DNA from: Mycolicibacillus koreensis
GTDB lineage: Bacteria > Actinomycetota > Actinomycetes > Mycobacteriales > Mycobacteriaceae
NCBI RefSeq assembly: GCF_002104795.1
Contig: NZ_NCXO01000005.1
Span: 62,001-126,000 of the forward strand
DNA: 64,000 nucleotides
Direction of reading: 5' to 3'
Under the pieces are notes generated by a model. It was not told where the DNA came from. It worked only from the letters and a program-made list of their open reading frames with translations, and made no database searches. The position numbers and the translations under genes are program-made. Below, piece after piece: positions 16,608 through 25,327 of this stretch. The stretch's first letter is position 1. Each line of letters opens with the position of its first letter.

Positions 16608-17468
16608 TCACGCGGCCTGACTGGCCGGTGTGGTCATGATTGCTTCGTATTCGATGGGGGTCAACCGGCCGAGGCCGGCTTGCCGGCGTCGGCGGTGGTA
16701 GGTGCGCTCGATCCAGGTGACGATGGCGATGCGCAGCTGTTCGCGGGTGTCCCAGCGGCGGCGGTCCAGGACGTTCTTCTGCAGCAGGGAAAAGAAGCTC
16801 TCCATGGCGGCGTTGTCCCCGGCTGCCCCTACGCGGCCCATGGAGCCGACCATGTCGAGGCGTCCCAGGGCGCGGACGAATTTCCGGCTGCGGAACTGGC
16901 TGCCGCGGTCGCTGTGCAGGATGCACCCGGCGACCTCACCACGACGTGCCGCTGCACTGTTGAGGGCCTGGGTGACCAGCCGCGAGGTCATCCGAGAGTC
17001 GATGCTGTAGCCGACGATCCGGTTGGAGAACACGTCCTTGATCGCACACAAATAGAGCTTGCCTTCGCCGGTGCGATGCTCAGTAATATCACTGAGCCAC
17101 ACTTGATTTGGCGCGTGCGCGGTGAAGTCCCGGCCGACCAGATCATCGTGCACCGGTGGGCCGGCTTTGCCGTTCTTGCCGCGTTTGCGCTTCCCGAATG
17201 CGCTCCACCAGCCATTGTTCGAGCAGATCCGCCACGCGGTCCGCTGCGCCATCGGCTCACCGGCGTCGCCGGCCTCATCGACGAGGAAACGGTAGCCGAA
17301 CTCCGGGTCTTCGCAGTGGGCGTCGAACAGCGCGTTGGCGCGGTAGGCCTCGGTGAGTTCGGCGTCGGTGATGGGATTAGCCAGCCAGCGGTAGTAGGGC
17401 TGACGGGCGAGCTTGAGGACCCGGCACGTCACCGCGACGGGGATCCCGTCGGCGGCGAGCTCCTTCAC
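16608..17468 (-). CDS. IS3-family transposase OrfB (DDE integrase domain)
   Basis: A 286-residue rve-type integrase domain. The catalytic triad is D127 (WLSDIT), D187 (HSDRGSQ) and E223 (NAAMESFF), with exactly 35 residues between the second Asp and the Glu, the IS3/retroviral D,D(35)E spacing. The HTH_21-like N-terminal part reads QPYYRWL and FGYR. It could start at GTG 17468, which overlaps the orfA stop as GTGA, but in IS3 elements the active product is normally the OrfAB fusion made by -1 frameshifting; the frame indeed stays open upstream, reading KRLYPLVKELA after the slippery site. Cuts and joins the element's ends. Confidence 0.92.
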   Translation of the reverse strand: MKELAADGIPVAVTCRVLKLARQPYYRWLANPITDAELTEAYRANALFDAHCEDPEFGYRFLVDEAGDAGEPMAQRTAWRICSNNGWWSAFGKRKRGKNGKAGPPVHDDLVGRDFTAHAPNQVWLSDITEHRTGEGKLYLCAIKDVFSNRIVGYSIDSRMTSRLVTQALNSAAARRGEVAGCILHSDRGSQFRSRKFVRALGRLDMVGSMGRVGAAGDNAAMESFFSLLQKNVLDRRRWDTREQLRIAIVTWIERTYHRRRRQAGLGRLTPIEYEAIMTTPASQAA

Positions 17469-17773
17469 GAGCGGGTAGAGCCTTTTCCCGGCAGATTAGC
17501 CTGCGACAAATACGCCGCCGCCCGCCGCAGGACCTCGTTCTCCTGCTCCAACAGCCGGTTGCGGCGCTTGAGCTCCCACAACGCCGCCGACTGGTCTGCG
17601 GTCATCCCGGGCTTCACGCCATCCTCGACGTCGGCCTGATGAAGCCACTTCGTCAGCGTCGTGGCATGGATCCCGAAGTCCTCGGCGATCTCCTCCAACG
17701 TCGTCTTCGGGTCCCGGTTCTGAGCAACACGAACAACATCCTCACGGAACTCTTTGGGGTAGGGCTTGGGCAC
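17465..17773 (-). CDS. IS3-family transposase OrfA (helix-turn-helix)
   Basis: A 102-residue OrfA with a helix-turn-helix at about residues 8-45 (EFREDVVRVAQNRDP, then IAEDFGIHATTLTKWLHQAD) and a leucine-zipper-like helix near 68-90 (LWELKRRNRLLEQENEVLRR) typical of IS3 transposases, used for binding the terminal repeats and for multimerisation. It starts at GTG 17773, 67 bp inside the right end. The last codons contain the slippery heptamer that links it to orfB. Confidence 0.92.
   Translation of the reverse strand: MPKPYPKEFREDVVRVAQNRDPKTTLEEIAEDFGIHATTLTKWLHQADVEDGVKPGMTADQSAALWELKRRNRLLEQENEVLRRAAAYLSQANLPGKGSTRS
17483..17489 (-). other. Programmed -1 frameshift heptamer (GGGAAAA)
   Basis: On the minus strand the orfA codons GGA AAA are preceded by G, forming the X-XXY-YYZ heptamer G-GGA-AAA. 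A one-base slip moves the ribosome into the orfB frame (AAA AGG CTC TAC), bypassing the orfA stop 15 bp on. This is the expected place and form for OrfAB fusion in IS3. Confidence 0.75.
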
Positions 17774-17816
17774 AGCGACATCCTTCCAGCCCGGTCACTC
17801 GACCAGACAGATCAGT

Positions 17817-17844
17817 TGTCACCTATCCGTGCAGCAGCCCCCGA
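17817..17844. repeat. Right terminal inverted repeat and target duplication of the IS
   Basis: Read on the minus strand from 17840, the right end is GGGCTGCTGCACGG then ATAGGTGACA, matching the left end except for one indel and one mismatch. The second CCGA target copy follows at 17841-17844. Confidence 0.85.
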
Positions 17845-18333
17845 GACGCACTCTTGCGCGCGGTATTTGCCAAGATCTCCGCCACCTTCCAGGCGGTGAT
17901 AACCAGCGCCATTCCGGACGACACGGTTGCTCCTCAAGAACTCGCTTACGCTCCGATCAAGGCCCTGGTTCAGGTGATCGAGAACGATCCCAGCATGGCC
18001 CGCATACTGTTTGTCGAATCGGGCGCAGAACCCCTCCTTCGGCAGCTGCGAAGCGAGCTGATGACCGATTTTGCGGAGCTGGTGCTCAGAGAGGCCCGCT
18101 TGCACCTCGATATACCCAGCGAGGTGCTTCAAGTCGCAGATCTCGCCGCCACCTACGGTGTCGGGGGCCTGTTCGAGATACTCCGTCGCTGGATAGACGG
18201 ACAACTGAACCTCTCGACTGAAATGCTTATCGAGCACTGTGCGGGTTTTCTCGGCAGTCTCGGCCTATATACCCTCGGGCAGGCGCCTGATCAGGCCGCT
18301 CCGCGGCTGGCCGCAGTTGACGAGACCCGATAG

Positions 18334-18610
18334 ATTCTGACCGACCCGGATTTATATACGACTCGGTTGGCTGAGGCGCATGGCGCGACGCTGATAATCA
18401 CTGCTGGCGTTCACCCGAGATCGCGACCGTAGACTCCACGCGCGCCGGACGAGGAACTCGATACGACCTAGCAAGGGCCCTGTGTGTGCCGTCGCGCCCG
18501 CAGTCAATTCCTTTGATCGCTCGATCTGCAGCGAAGCGCACCGCTTCGATCCATCGCGCTTCGACGGAATCGCGGCGCGGGAAACAAATCTGACGCAAGC
18601 CCTGCCGCCG
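18334..18610. other. Intergenic region with a hairpin
   Basis: No gene is recognised between the TetR pseudogene and the carboxylase promoter. The only clear structure is a hairpin at 18532-18548, CGAAGCG-CAC-CGCTTCG (7-bp perfect stem, 3-nt loop), which could terminate the upstream transcript. A short minus-strand frame (18398-18598) has no family resemblance and is not called. Confidence 0.5.
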
Positions 18611-18642
18611 TTGTCACCTGATGTTAATTGCGGCTAACATCA
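18611..18642 (+). promoter_or_regulatory. Candidate promoter with overlapping operator for the carboxylase operon
   Basis: A sigma-70-like promoter can be drawn: -35 TTGTCA (18611-18616), 18-bp spacer, -10 TAACAT (18635-18640), about 45 bp before the first start codon. A perfect inverted repeat TGATGTTA-N8-TAACATCA (18619-18642) covers the spacer and the -10 box, an ideal place for repression. The TetR encoded at the end of this operon (25328) is the obvious candidate ligand-responsive repressor. Confidence 0.65.
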
Positions 18643-18684
18643 GCGCCTAGCAGATGACGTCGATGCTCGCCCGGAGGGAAAATT

Positions 18685-20286
18685 TTGGTACAGGTCTTGC
18701 CCGACCGGGTCGACGACACCGCGCCCGGGTATCTCAAGAACCGCGAAGGACTGAGCGCGCAACTCCACACCATCGTGGAGCAACTGGCGCTGGTCAACGG
18801 CGGCGGAGGCGCGAAATACGTTGCGCGCCACCGCAAGCGGGGCAAGCTGCTCGTCCGCGAGCGCATCGAGCTGATGCTCGACCCCGACACGGCGTTCCTC
18901 GAACTATGTCCCTTCGCCGCCTGGGGCAGTAAGTTCCCCGTCGGCGGTAGCGTGGTGGTCGGCATCGGCGTAGTCGAGGGCATCGAGTCGATGATCATCG
19001 CCCACGACCCCACCGTCCGCGGCGGCGCATCGAACCCCTATACCTTCCGCAAGGTGTTCCGCGGCATGGCCATCGCGCGGGAGAACCGACTGCCCATCAT
19101 CAACATCGTCGAGTCTGGCGGCGCCGACCTGCCCACACAGGCAGACATCTTCGTGCCCGGCGGACAGCTGTTCCACGACTTGACACAGCACAGCGCAGCG
19201 GGGCTGCCGACACTGGCCTTGGTCTTCGGCAACTCCACCGCTGGAGGTGCGTACGTCCCGGGCATGTGCGACTACGTCGTGATGGTTCGCAACCGTTCCA
19301 AGGTGTTCCTCGGGGGTCCGCCGCTGGTCAAGATGGCCACGGGCGAGGTCTCCGATGACGAGTCGCTCGGCGGCGCCGACATGCACGCCCGCACCTCGGG
19401 GCTGGCCGATTACATGGCCGAGGACGAGCAGGATGCGATCCGCATCGGCCGTCGCATCATGGCGCGGCTCAACTGGCGGAAGAACGGCCCCGGACCCACC
19501 ACGCCGCCGCACCCACCGGTGCACGACCCCGATCAGCTGCTCGGCATCGCGTCGGTCGATCCGAAGGTGCCCTTCGACCCCCGCGACGTCATCGCCCGAG
19601 TGGTCGACGGCTCGGCCTTCGACGAGTTCAAACCTCTCTACGGCACGTCACTCGTCACCGGCTGGGCCTCGATCCACGGCTTCCCAGTCGGCATCCTCGC
19701 CAACGCACGGGGCATCCTGTTCAGTGAGGAGGCCGAGAAAGGTTCGCAGTTCATCCAACTGGCAAATCAGATCGACACCCCCCTCATCTTCCTGCAGAAC
19801 ACCACCGGTTTCATGGTCGGTGCCGAGTACGAACAGGGCGGCATCATCAAGGACGGCGCCAAGATGATCAACGCCGTATCCAACAGCACGGTCCCCCACG
19901 TGACCATCACCATGGGTGCGTCCTACGGTGCCGGGAACTACGGCATGTGCGGGCGATCGTACTCGCCGCGTTTCCTATTCGCTTGGCCTAACTCGAAGTC
20001 GGCCGTGATGGGTCCGGCGCAACTGGCCGGAGTGCTGTCCATCGTGGCGCGCGAGTCCGCCGCCGACCGCGGGCTGCCCTTCGACGAGGAGGCCGACGCC
20101 CAGATGCGCGCCGCCGTCGAGGAACAGATCGAGCGCGAATCCGTCGCACTGGCCAACAGCGGCCGACTTTACGACGACGGGATCATCGATCCCCGCGATA
20201 CGCGGACCGTTCTCGGGTTCTGCCTGTCGGTGATCCACAACGGCGAGGTCCGTGGCCAGCGTGGCTACGGCGTGTTCCGGATGTGA
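18685..20286 (+). CDS. Acyl-CoA carboxylase beta (carboxyltransferase) subunit
   Basis: A 533-residue carboxyltransferase of the propionyl/methylcrotonyl/geranyl-CoA carboxylase class. It has the two crotonase-like halves, with oxyanion-hole glycine stretches GNSTAGGAYVPGM in the first and GASYGAGNYGMCGRSYSPRF in the second; the latter is typical of methylcrotonyl/geranyl-CoA carboxylases rather than propionyl-CoA ones. It transfers CO2 from biotin to the acyl-CoA. TTG 18685 is the start best placed after GGAGGGA. Its stop overlaps the alpha-subunit start region. With an acyl-CoA dehydrogenase and AtuA-like gene nearby, a methyl-branched enoyl-CoA substrate is likely; methylcrotonyl versus geranyl cannot be decided by eye. 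Confidence 0.92.
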   Translation: MVQVLPDRVDDTAPGYLKNREGLSAQLHTIVEQLALVNGGGGAKYVARHRKRGKLLVRERIELMLDPDTAFLELCPFAAWGSKFPVGGSVVVGIGVVEGIESMIIAHDPTVRGGASNPYTFRKVFRGMAIARENRLPIINIVESGGADLPTQADIFVPGGQLFHDLTQHSAAGLPTLALVFGNSTAGGAYVPGMCDYVVMVRNRSKVFLGGPPLVKMATGEVSDDESLGGADMHARTSGLADYMAEDEQDAIRIGRRIMARLNWRKNGPGPTTPPHPPVHDPDQLLGIASVDPKVPFDPRDVIARVVDGSAFDEFKPLYGTSLVTGWASIHGFPVGILANARGILFSEEAEKGSQFIQLANQIDTPLIFLQNTTGFMVGAEYEQGGIIKDGAKMINAVSNSTVPHVTITMGASYGAGNYGMCGRSYSPRFLFAWPNSKSAVMGPAQLAGVLSIVARESAADRGLPFDEEADAQMRAAVEEQIERESVALANSGRLYDDGIIDPRDTRTVLGFCLSVIHNGEVRGQRGYGVFRM

Positions 20287-22325
20287 TGGCGATGCCCAAG
20301 ATCCGCAAGGTCCTGGTCGCCAACCGTGGCGAGATCGCGCGGCGGGTGTTCCGCACTTGCCGCGATCTCGGCATCGCCACCGTCGCGGTCTATTCCGACG
20401 CCGACGCCGACGCGTGGCACGTCGCCGACGCCGACGAGGCCGTGCACCTTCCCGGCTCGTCTGCCGCTGAGACCTACCTCGACATCCACCGGATCATCGC
20501 CGCTGCCTCGCTCACCGGCGCGGACGCAGTACACCCCGGCTACGGCTTCCTTTCGGAAAACGCCGGGTTCGCGCGCGCCTGTGCCGCCGCCGACCTCGTC
20601 TTCATCGGTCCGCCGCCCGGGGCGATCGACGCGATGGGCTCGAAGCTGCAGGCCAAGAAGACGATGTCCGACGCGGGGGTGCCTGTGCTGCCCGGTGGCG
20701 ACACGACGGGGCTATCGGCCGAGCAGCTGGCGAAGCTGGCCGCCGACGTCGGCTACCCCGTGCTGGTCAAGGCCAGCGCCGGCGGCGGTGGCCGAGGCAT
20801 GCGCATTGTCGCGTCGCCGGACGAGCTCGACGAAGCGGTCACCTCCGCTTCGCGTGAGGCCGCCGCCGCGTTCGCCGACGGCACCGTCTTCCTCGAGCGT
20901 TACGTCCAGCGCCCACGCCACGTCGAGATCCAGATCATGGCCGACACGCACGGAAACGTCGTCTCTCTGTTCGAGCGCGAGTGCTCCGTGCAGCGTCGAC
21001 ACCAGAAGGTGATCGAGGAGGCGCCGTCACCGGTCGTCGACGACGCGTTGCGCGCTCGGATGAGCGAGGCCGCCATCGCCGCCGCGCGCGCCGTCGGCTA
21101 CGTAGGCGCCGGGACGGTCGAGTTCGTCTACGACGCCGCTCAGGATGGCAAAGCCGACTCCTTCGCCTTCCTCGAGATGAACACCCGGCTGCAGGTCGAG
21201 CACCCGGTTACCGAGCTGATCACCGGCCTCGACCTGGTGCGTGCCCAGCTGCTCGTAGCCATGGGCCGCCCGCTGCCTGAGGAGATGCACAACCCGCGAA
21301 TTCGCGGTCACGCGGTCGAGGCCCGTCTGTGCGCCGAGGATCCGGCCGATGACTACCGGCCCTGTACCGGCACCCTGCGCACCTTGGATGTCCCGGCGCT
21401 TGCCGGCGTGCGGGTTGACTCGGGTTTTCGTGCCGGTTCGGTCATCAGTCATTACTACGATTCGCTGCTGGCCAAGGTCATCGCGTGGGCACCAACGCGC
21501 GACGAGGCACTTGCCAGCCTCTCGGCGGCGCTGGCCGGCGCCCGTATTCACGGCGTGACCACCAATCGCAACCTGCTTGTTCGCGTCCTGCGCCATGACG
21601 AGTTCGCCGGGCGGGGCACCGACACTGGGTTCCTTGACCGACACGACGTCGCCCAACTCGGCGCTGCCCTCCCAGACACGCAGTCCGAGCGCCTGCACGC
21701 CGTCGCGGCGACCGTGGCCGGGGTGGCCGCGCGGCGTGCCGTCGCAACTCTGCAGGCCACGTTGCCCGCCGGCTGGCGCAACAACCCTTCGCAGCCGCAG
21801 ACCACGACCTGGCAGACCCAGGGTGGGCGCGAAGTGCGCGTCGGGTACACGTTAGGTTCGACAGGGACCTGCCTGCAGGTCGACGACGAGCCGTTGGCCG
21901 ACGTCGAGGTTGTCGAGGGCAGTAGCGAGCGGGTGGTGCTGCGCGTCGACGGGGTGCGCCGCACTTATGATGTCGTCCTCGACGGCGATGTTGCCCACCT
22001 CGACTCGGTCGCCGGCTACTCCGCCCTGCGGCTGGCGCCACGCTTCGTCGACCCGAGCACTCTCAACCCGCCCGGGTCGCTCACCGCGCCGATGCCGGGC
22101 TCGGTGATCCGACTACCGGTCGCCGAGGGCGAGACGGTCTCGGCGGGCCAAACCCTTGTCGTCCTGGAGGCGATGAAGATGGAGCACACCGTCGCGAGCC
22201 CGATCGACGGGGTGCTGAGCGCCCTGCCGGTCCAGGTCGGCCATCAGGTCTCGAGCGGTGACGTCCTCGCCGTGGTCGAGGCGGTGGACGGCGGTGAAGT
22301 GGCGTCGGACGCCACCGAGCTCTAA
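20286..22325 (+). CDS. Acyl-CoA carboxylase alpha subunit (biotin carboxylase + BCCP)
   Basis: A 679-residue biotin-dependent subunit. The N-terminal biotin carboxylase begins KVLVANRGEIA, has the glycine-rich ATP loop KASAGGGGRGM and the catalytic FLEMNTRLQVEHPVTE segment; a BT-type linker follows; the C-terminal carrier domain has EAMKMEH with biotinylated Lys631. It carboxylates biotin with ATP and bicarbonate for the preceding beta subunit. The start is ambiguous: GTG 20283 overlaps the beta stop, ATG 20286 forms a TGATG junction, and ATG 20292 gives the shortest standard N-terminus; none has a strong ribosome site, consistent with coupled translation. Confidence 0.92.
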   Translation: MAMPKIRKVLVANRGEIARRVFRTCRDLGIATVAVYSDADADAWHVADADEAVHLPGSSAAETYLDIHRIIAAASLTGADAVHPGYGFLSENAGFARACAAADLVFIGPPPGAIDAMGSKLQAKKTMSDAGVPVLPGGDTTGLSAEQLAKLAADVGYPVLVKASAGGGGRGMRIVASPDELDEAVTSASREAAAAFADGTVFLERYVQRPRHVEIQIMADTHGNVVSLFERECSVQRRHQKVIEEAPSPVVDDALRARMSEAAIAAARAVGYVGAGTVEFVYDAAQDGKADSFAFLEMNTRLQVEHPVTELITGLDLVRAQLLVAMGRPLPEEMHNPRIRGHAVEARLCAEDPADDYRPCTGTLRTLDVPALAGVRVDSGFRAGSVISHYYDSLLAKVIAWAPTRDEALASLSAALAGARIHGVTTNRNLLVRVLRHDEFAGRGTDTGFLDRHDVAQLGAALPDTQSERLHAVAATVAGVAARRAVATLQATLPAGWRNNPSQPQTTTWQTQGGREVRVGYTLGSTGTCLQVDDEPLADVEVVEGSSERVVLRVDGVRRTYDVVLDGDVAHLDSVAGYSALRLAPRFVDPSTLNPPGSLTAPMPGSVIRLPVAEGETVSAGQTLVVLEAMKMEHTVASPIDGVLSALPVQVGHQVSSGDVLAVVEAVDGGEVASDATEL

Positions 22326-22379
22326 TGAACCCGGCGCGCTCCCGATCGGTGGCGCGTCGATACCGATGTGAGGAGTGTC

Positions 22380-23534
22380 ATGGAATTGCACGAGACAGAG
22401 GAACGTCAGGACCTGCGCAAGGCGGTCGCCGAGATCGCCAAGGACTTCGGACACGAGTACTACCTGGAAAAATCGCTGGCCGGCGCGAAGAGCACCGAGC
22501 TGTGGCAGGCCGTGGGCAAACAGGGCTTCCTCGGGGTGAACCTTTCCGAGCAGTACGGCGGCGGCGGCGGCGGCATCTACGACATGCAGATCGTCGGTGA
22601 GGAGCTCGCCGCGGCGGGCTGCCCGCTGCTGATGACCGTCGTCTCGCCAACCATCTGCGGCACGATCATCCAGGCATTCGGCAGTGAGGAACTCAAGCAG
22701 CAGTGGCTGCCGGGCATCGCCAGCGGCGAGACGATCATGGCATTCGCAATCACCGAGCCGGACGCGGGCTCGAACTCGCACAACATCTCCACGACCGCGA
22801 AACGCGACGGCGACGACTGGGTCATCAACGGCACCAAGTACTACATCTCCGGTGTCGACGAAGCCGAAGCGATCCTGGTCGTCACCCGAACGTCTACCAA
22901 CGACAGTGGTCGCGGACTACTCAGCCTGCTCGTCGTGCCCACCGATGTCCCCGGGCTCACCAAGTCACTCATCCCGGTCCAGGCGGTCACTCCAGAGAAG
23001 CAGTTCACTCTATTCTTCGATGACGTCCGCGTGCCGGCCGCCAACCTTATCGGCACGGAGAACGAGGGCCTGCGCCAGGTCTTCATGGGCCTGAACCCGG
23101 AGCGAATCATGGGGGCAGCGCTCGGCAACGGCATCGGCCGTTACGCGCTGGATAAAGCCGCCGATTACGCCCGCAACCGCCACGTGTGGGGAGCGCCGAT
23201 CGGCTCGCACCAGGGCGTATCGCACCCCCTCGCCCACGCCAAGATCCAGGTCGAGCTGGCCCGGTTGATGACCCAGCGTGCCGCCGCCCTGCACGACGCC
23301 GGCGATCCGGGGTCGGGTGAGGCGTCGAACATGGCGAAATATGCCGCAGCCGAGGCGGGCATCCTGGCGCTCGACCAGGCGATTCAGACCCACGGCGGCA
23401 ACGGCATGGCCACCGAGTACGGCCTCGCCACGTTGTGGGGTCCGGCCCGGCTCATGCGCACCGCGCCGATCAGCCGCGAAATGATCCTCAACTTCGTGGC
23501 GCAGCACAGCCTGAAACTGCCCGCGTCCTACTGA
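22380..23534 (+). CDS. Acyl-CoA dehydrogenase (citronellyl/isovaleryl-CoA type position in the operon)
   Basis: A 384-residue acyl-CoA dehydrogenase with AITEPDAGSN, the FAD-binding beta domain and HGGNGMATEYG near the C-terminus. The medium-chain catalytic Glu position is not conserved (RTAPIS), but Glu in NPERIM matches the isovaleryl/long-chain type. ATG 22380 has AGGAG 4 bp upstream; a GTG at 22368 lacks a site. It follows the carboxylase alpha gene by 54 bp. Dehydrogenation followed by carboxylation of a beta-methyl enoyl-CoA is the shared logic of leucine (liu) and acyclic terpene (atu) pathways, so it probably supplies the carboxylase substrate. Confidence 0.9.
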   Translation: MELHETEERQDLRKAVAEIAKDFGHEYYLEKSLAGAKSTELWQAVGKQGFLGVNLSEQYGGGGGGIYDMQIVGEELAAAGCPLLMTVVSPTICGTIIQAFGSEELKQQWLPGIASGETIMAFAITEPDAGSNSHNISTTAKRDGDDWVINGTKYYISGVDEAEAILVVTRTSTNDSGRGLLSLLVVPTDVPGLTKSLIPVQAVTPEKQFTLFFDDVRVPAANLIGTENEGLRQVFMGLNPERIMGAALGNGIGRYALDKAADYARNRHVWGAPIGSHQGVSHPLAHAKIQVELARLMTQRAAALHDAGDPGSGEASNMAKYAAAEAGILALDQAIQTHGGNGMATEYGLATLWGPARLMRTAPISREMILNFVAQHSLKLPASY

Positions 23535-23560
23535 GTCGCCGCGGACGGAAAGGGAATCGC

Positions 23561-25114
23561 ATGCAACTCGGCATCGGTCAGTGGGTGACCCGGCGCGCCT
23601 TCCTCAACGGCGGGCGCACCGCGTTGATCAGCAACGGCGCGCACATCACCTACGCCGACCTCGATCGGCGCACCAACCAGGTCGCCGCCGCACTCATCGC
23701 CCTCGGCGTGCGCAAGGGCGATCGGGTCGCGATGCTGCTGGTCAATTCGACCGAGTTCATCCAGGTGCTGCTGGGCTGCGCCAAAATCGGCGCACTTGCA
23801 GTTCCGCTCAACGTGCGCCTTGCCGGACCCGAGATCGGCTACATCCTGGCCGACTCAGGCGCCGATGTTCTGGTCTTCCACGAGCCGTTCGCCGCGCAGG
23901 CCAAGAGCGCCGTCACCGAGTCCGGAGTCCGCGTGCGCCATGTCGTACGCGCCGGTGGGGCGCCGGCGCCGGGCGAGCTCGGCTACGAAGACGTCGTCTC
24001 GGGCGCCGCGCCCGAACCGCTCAACGGTGACGTCGACGGCAGCGACCCCGCGTTCATCATGTACACGTCGGGGACGACGGGCCGACCCAAGGGCGCGATC
24101 CTCACCCACGACAACCTGCTATGGAACGCGATCAACGTCCTCGGCACCGACATCGGCCTGCGGGGCGAGGACGTCACCGTCGCGGTGGCGCCGTTGTTCC
24201 ACATCGGCGGGCTGGGAGTACACACCCTGCCGCTGCTCTACGTCGGCGGCACCAGCGTCATCATGCCGTCCTTCGAGCCGCGAGCTACGCTGCAGGCGAT
24301 GGCCGACCACCACGTCACGGTTCAGTTCATGGTGCCGGCCATGTGGACCGCTCTCACACAGGTGTCCGACTTCGACTCCTTCAACCTGTCTGCGCTGCGT
24401 TTCGCCATGGGCGGCGGGTCGCCCGTCCCCCTCACGGTCATCGACTTCATGCGCGAGCGAGGCGTGCCCTTCACCGAGGGCTTCGGCATGACCGAGACCG
24501 CTCCCCTGGTGACCGTCCTCGACGCCGAGAACATCAGCACGCGGGCCGGGTCGATCGGCCGCGTCGCGATGCATGTCGACGCCCGCATCGTCGACGACGA
24601 CGACCGCGACGTCGCGACCGACACCGTGGGCGAACTGATCGTGCGCGGTCCGAATGTGTTCACCGGCTACTGGATGAAGGCCGATTCGAGCGCCGAGGCG
24701 TTGCGCGGGGGCTGGTTCCACACGGGCGATCTCGGGCGCATGGACGCGGAGGGCTTCATCACCCTCGTCGACCGCAAGAAGGACATGATCATCTCCGGCG
24801 GCGAGAACGTCTACCCGATCGAGGTCGAGCAGGTCCTCTTCCGCCACCCGGCGGTGTTCGACGCCGCCGTGATCGGCGGTAAGGACGCGAAGTGGGGCGA
24901 ACGCGTCGTCGCGGTCGTGGTTGCCGACCCGGCGACGCAGGCGCCGAGCGCCGAGGAGATCGTGGCGTGGTGCCGGGAGCGGCTGGCACACTTCAAGTGT
25001 CCGCGTGACGTGCACTTCGTCGCCGAACTGCCGCGCAACGCCACCGGCAAGCTGCTCAAGACCGAGCTGCGCGCGCAGTTCACGGGCATCGAGGGCGGAG
25101 TCGTTTTGCGCTGA
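23561..25114 (+). CDS. Acyl-CoA synthetase (FadD type)
   Basis: A 517-residue adenylate-forming ligase: P-loop YTSGTTGRPKGA, GFGMTETAP, the GGWFHTGDLG hinge motif and C-terminal catalytic Lys in NATGKLLKTELR. ATG 23561 follows a GGAAAGGGA ribosome site; a longer frame into the upstream dehydrogenase is not supported. It would make the CoA ester entering this operon. It ends 213 bp before the TetR gene. Its codon use is extremely GC-biased at third positions, like the rest of this block and unlike the block at 0-14.5 kb. Confidence 0.92.
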   Translation: MQLGIGQWVTRRAFLNGGRTALISNGAHITYADLDRRTNQVAAALIALGVRKGDRVAMLLVNSTEFIQVLLGCAKIGALAVPLNVRLAGPEIGYILADSGADVLVFHEPFAAQAKSAVTESGVRVRHVVRAGGAPAPGELGYEDVVSGAAPEPLNGDVDGSDPAFIMYTSGTTGRPKGAILTHDNLLWNAINVLGTDIGLRGEDVTVAVAPLFHIGGLGVHTLPLLYVGGTSVIMPSFEPRATLQAMADHHVTVQFMVPAMWTALTQVSDFDSFNLSALRFAMGGGSPVPLTVIDFMRERGVPFTEGFGMTETAPLVTVLDAENISTRAGSIGRVAMHVDARIVDDDDRDVATDTVGELIVRGPNVFTGYWMKADSSAEALRGGWFHTGDLGRMDAEGFITLVDRKKDMIISGGENVYPIEVEQVLFRHPAVFDAAVIGGKDAKWGERVVAVVVADPATQAPSAEEIVAWCRERLAHFKCPRDVHFVAELPRNATGKLLKTELRAQFTGIEGGVVLR

Positions 25115-25327
25115 GTCGTGCCGCTGCACATCGCGGGTTCGGAGCAGGGCCCCTAAATCATGAACTGAGAAAAGGATCGACAGCATCGGCGGGGGCTAGC
25201 GGTTTCGTTCACCTCCCTCGATTCGGTGCGGCGGGTGCCGACGCAGGCAACCCCAGCGTCGGTAGGATCCCAGCCCAGCGGATCGGACGGCGAACAACGT
25301 AACCACAAATCGACAGGAGGCCTGAAA

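Larger units (their letters stand above)
16576..17840 (-). mobile_element. Complete IS3-family insertion sequence
   Basis: A 1,265-bp element bounded by about 24-bp imperfect inverted repeats and a 4-bp CCGA target duplication. It carries two overlapping frames on the minus strand, orfA (helix-turn-helix) and orfB (DDE integrase), with a slippery GGGAAAA heptamer just before the orfA stop. Both frames and both ends are intact, so the copy looks able to move. Size, two-frame layout, D-D-35-E spacing and duplication length all fit IS3. I cannot name the specific element. It lies in the TetR gene opposite to that gene's direction. Confidence 0.93.
16390..18333 (+). pseudogene. TetR regulator interrupted by an IS3-family element
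   Basis: The 5' part (16390-16575) encodes a TetR helix-turn-helix with TVTAVCAKSGVTSRYFYQQF and ends in FRDR. The 3' part (from 17845) continues in the same frame with DALLRAVFAKIS and a full ligand-binding domain to the stop at 18333. Removing 16576-17840 and one copy of the CCGA duplication restores one 224-residue protein with no missing or extra base. As it stands, translation reads into the element and stops at 16620, giving only a truncated DNA-binding domain. The insertion is therefore recent and the gene is inactive. The lost repressor most likely controlled the divergent hydrolase gene. Confidence 0.93.
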
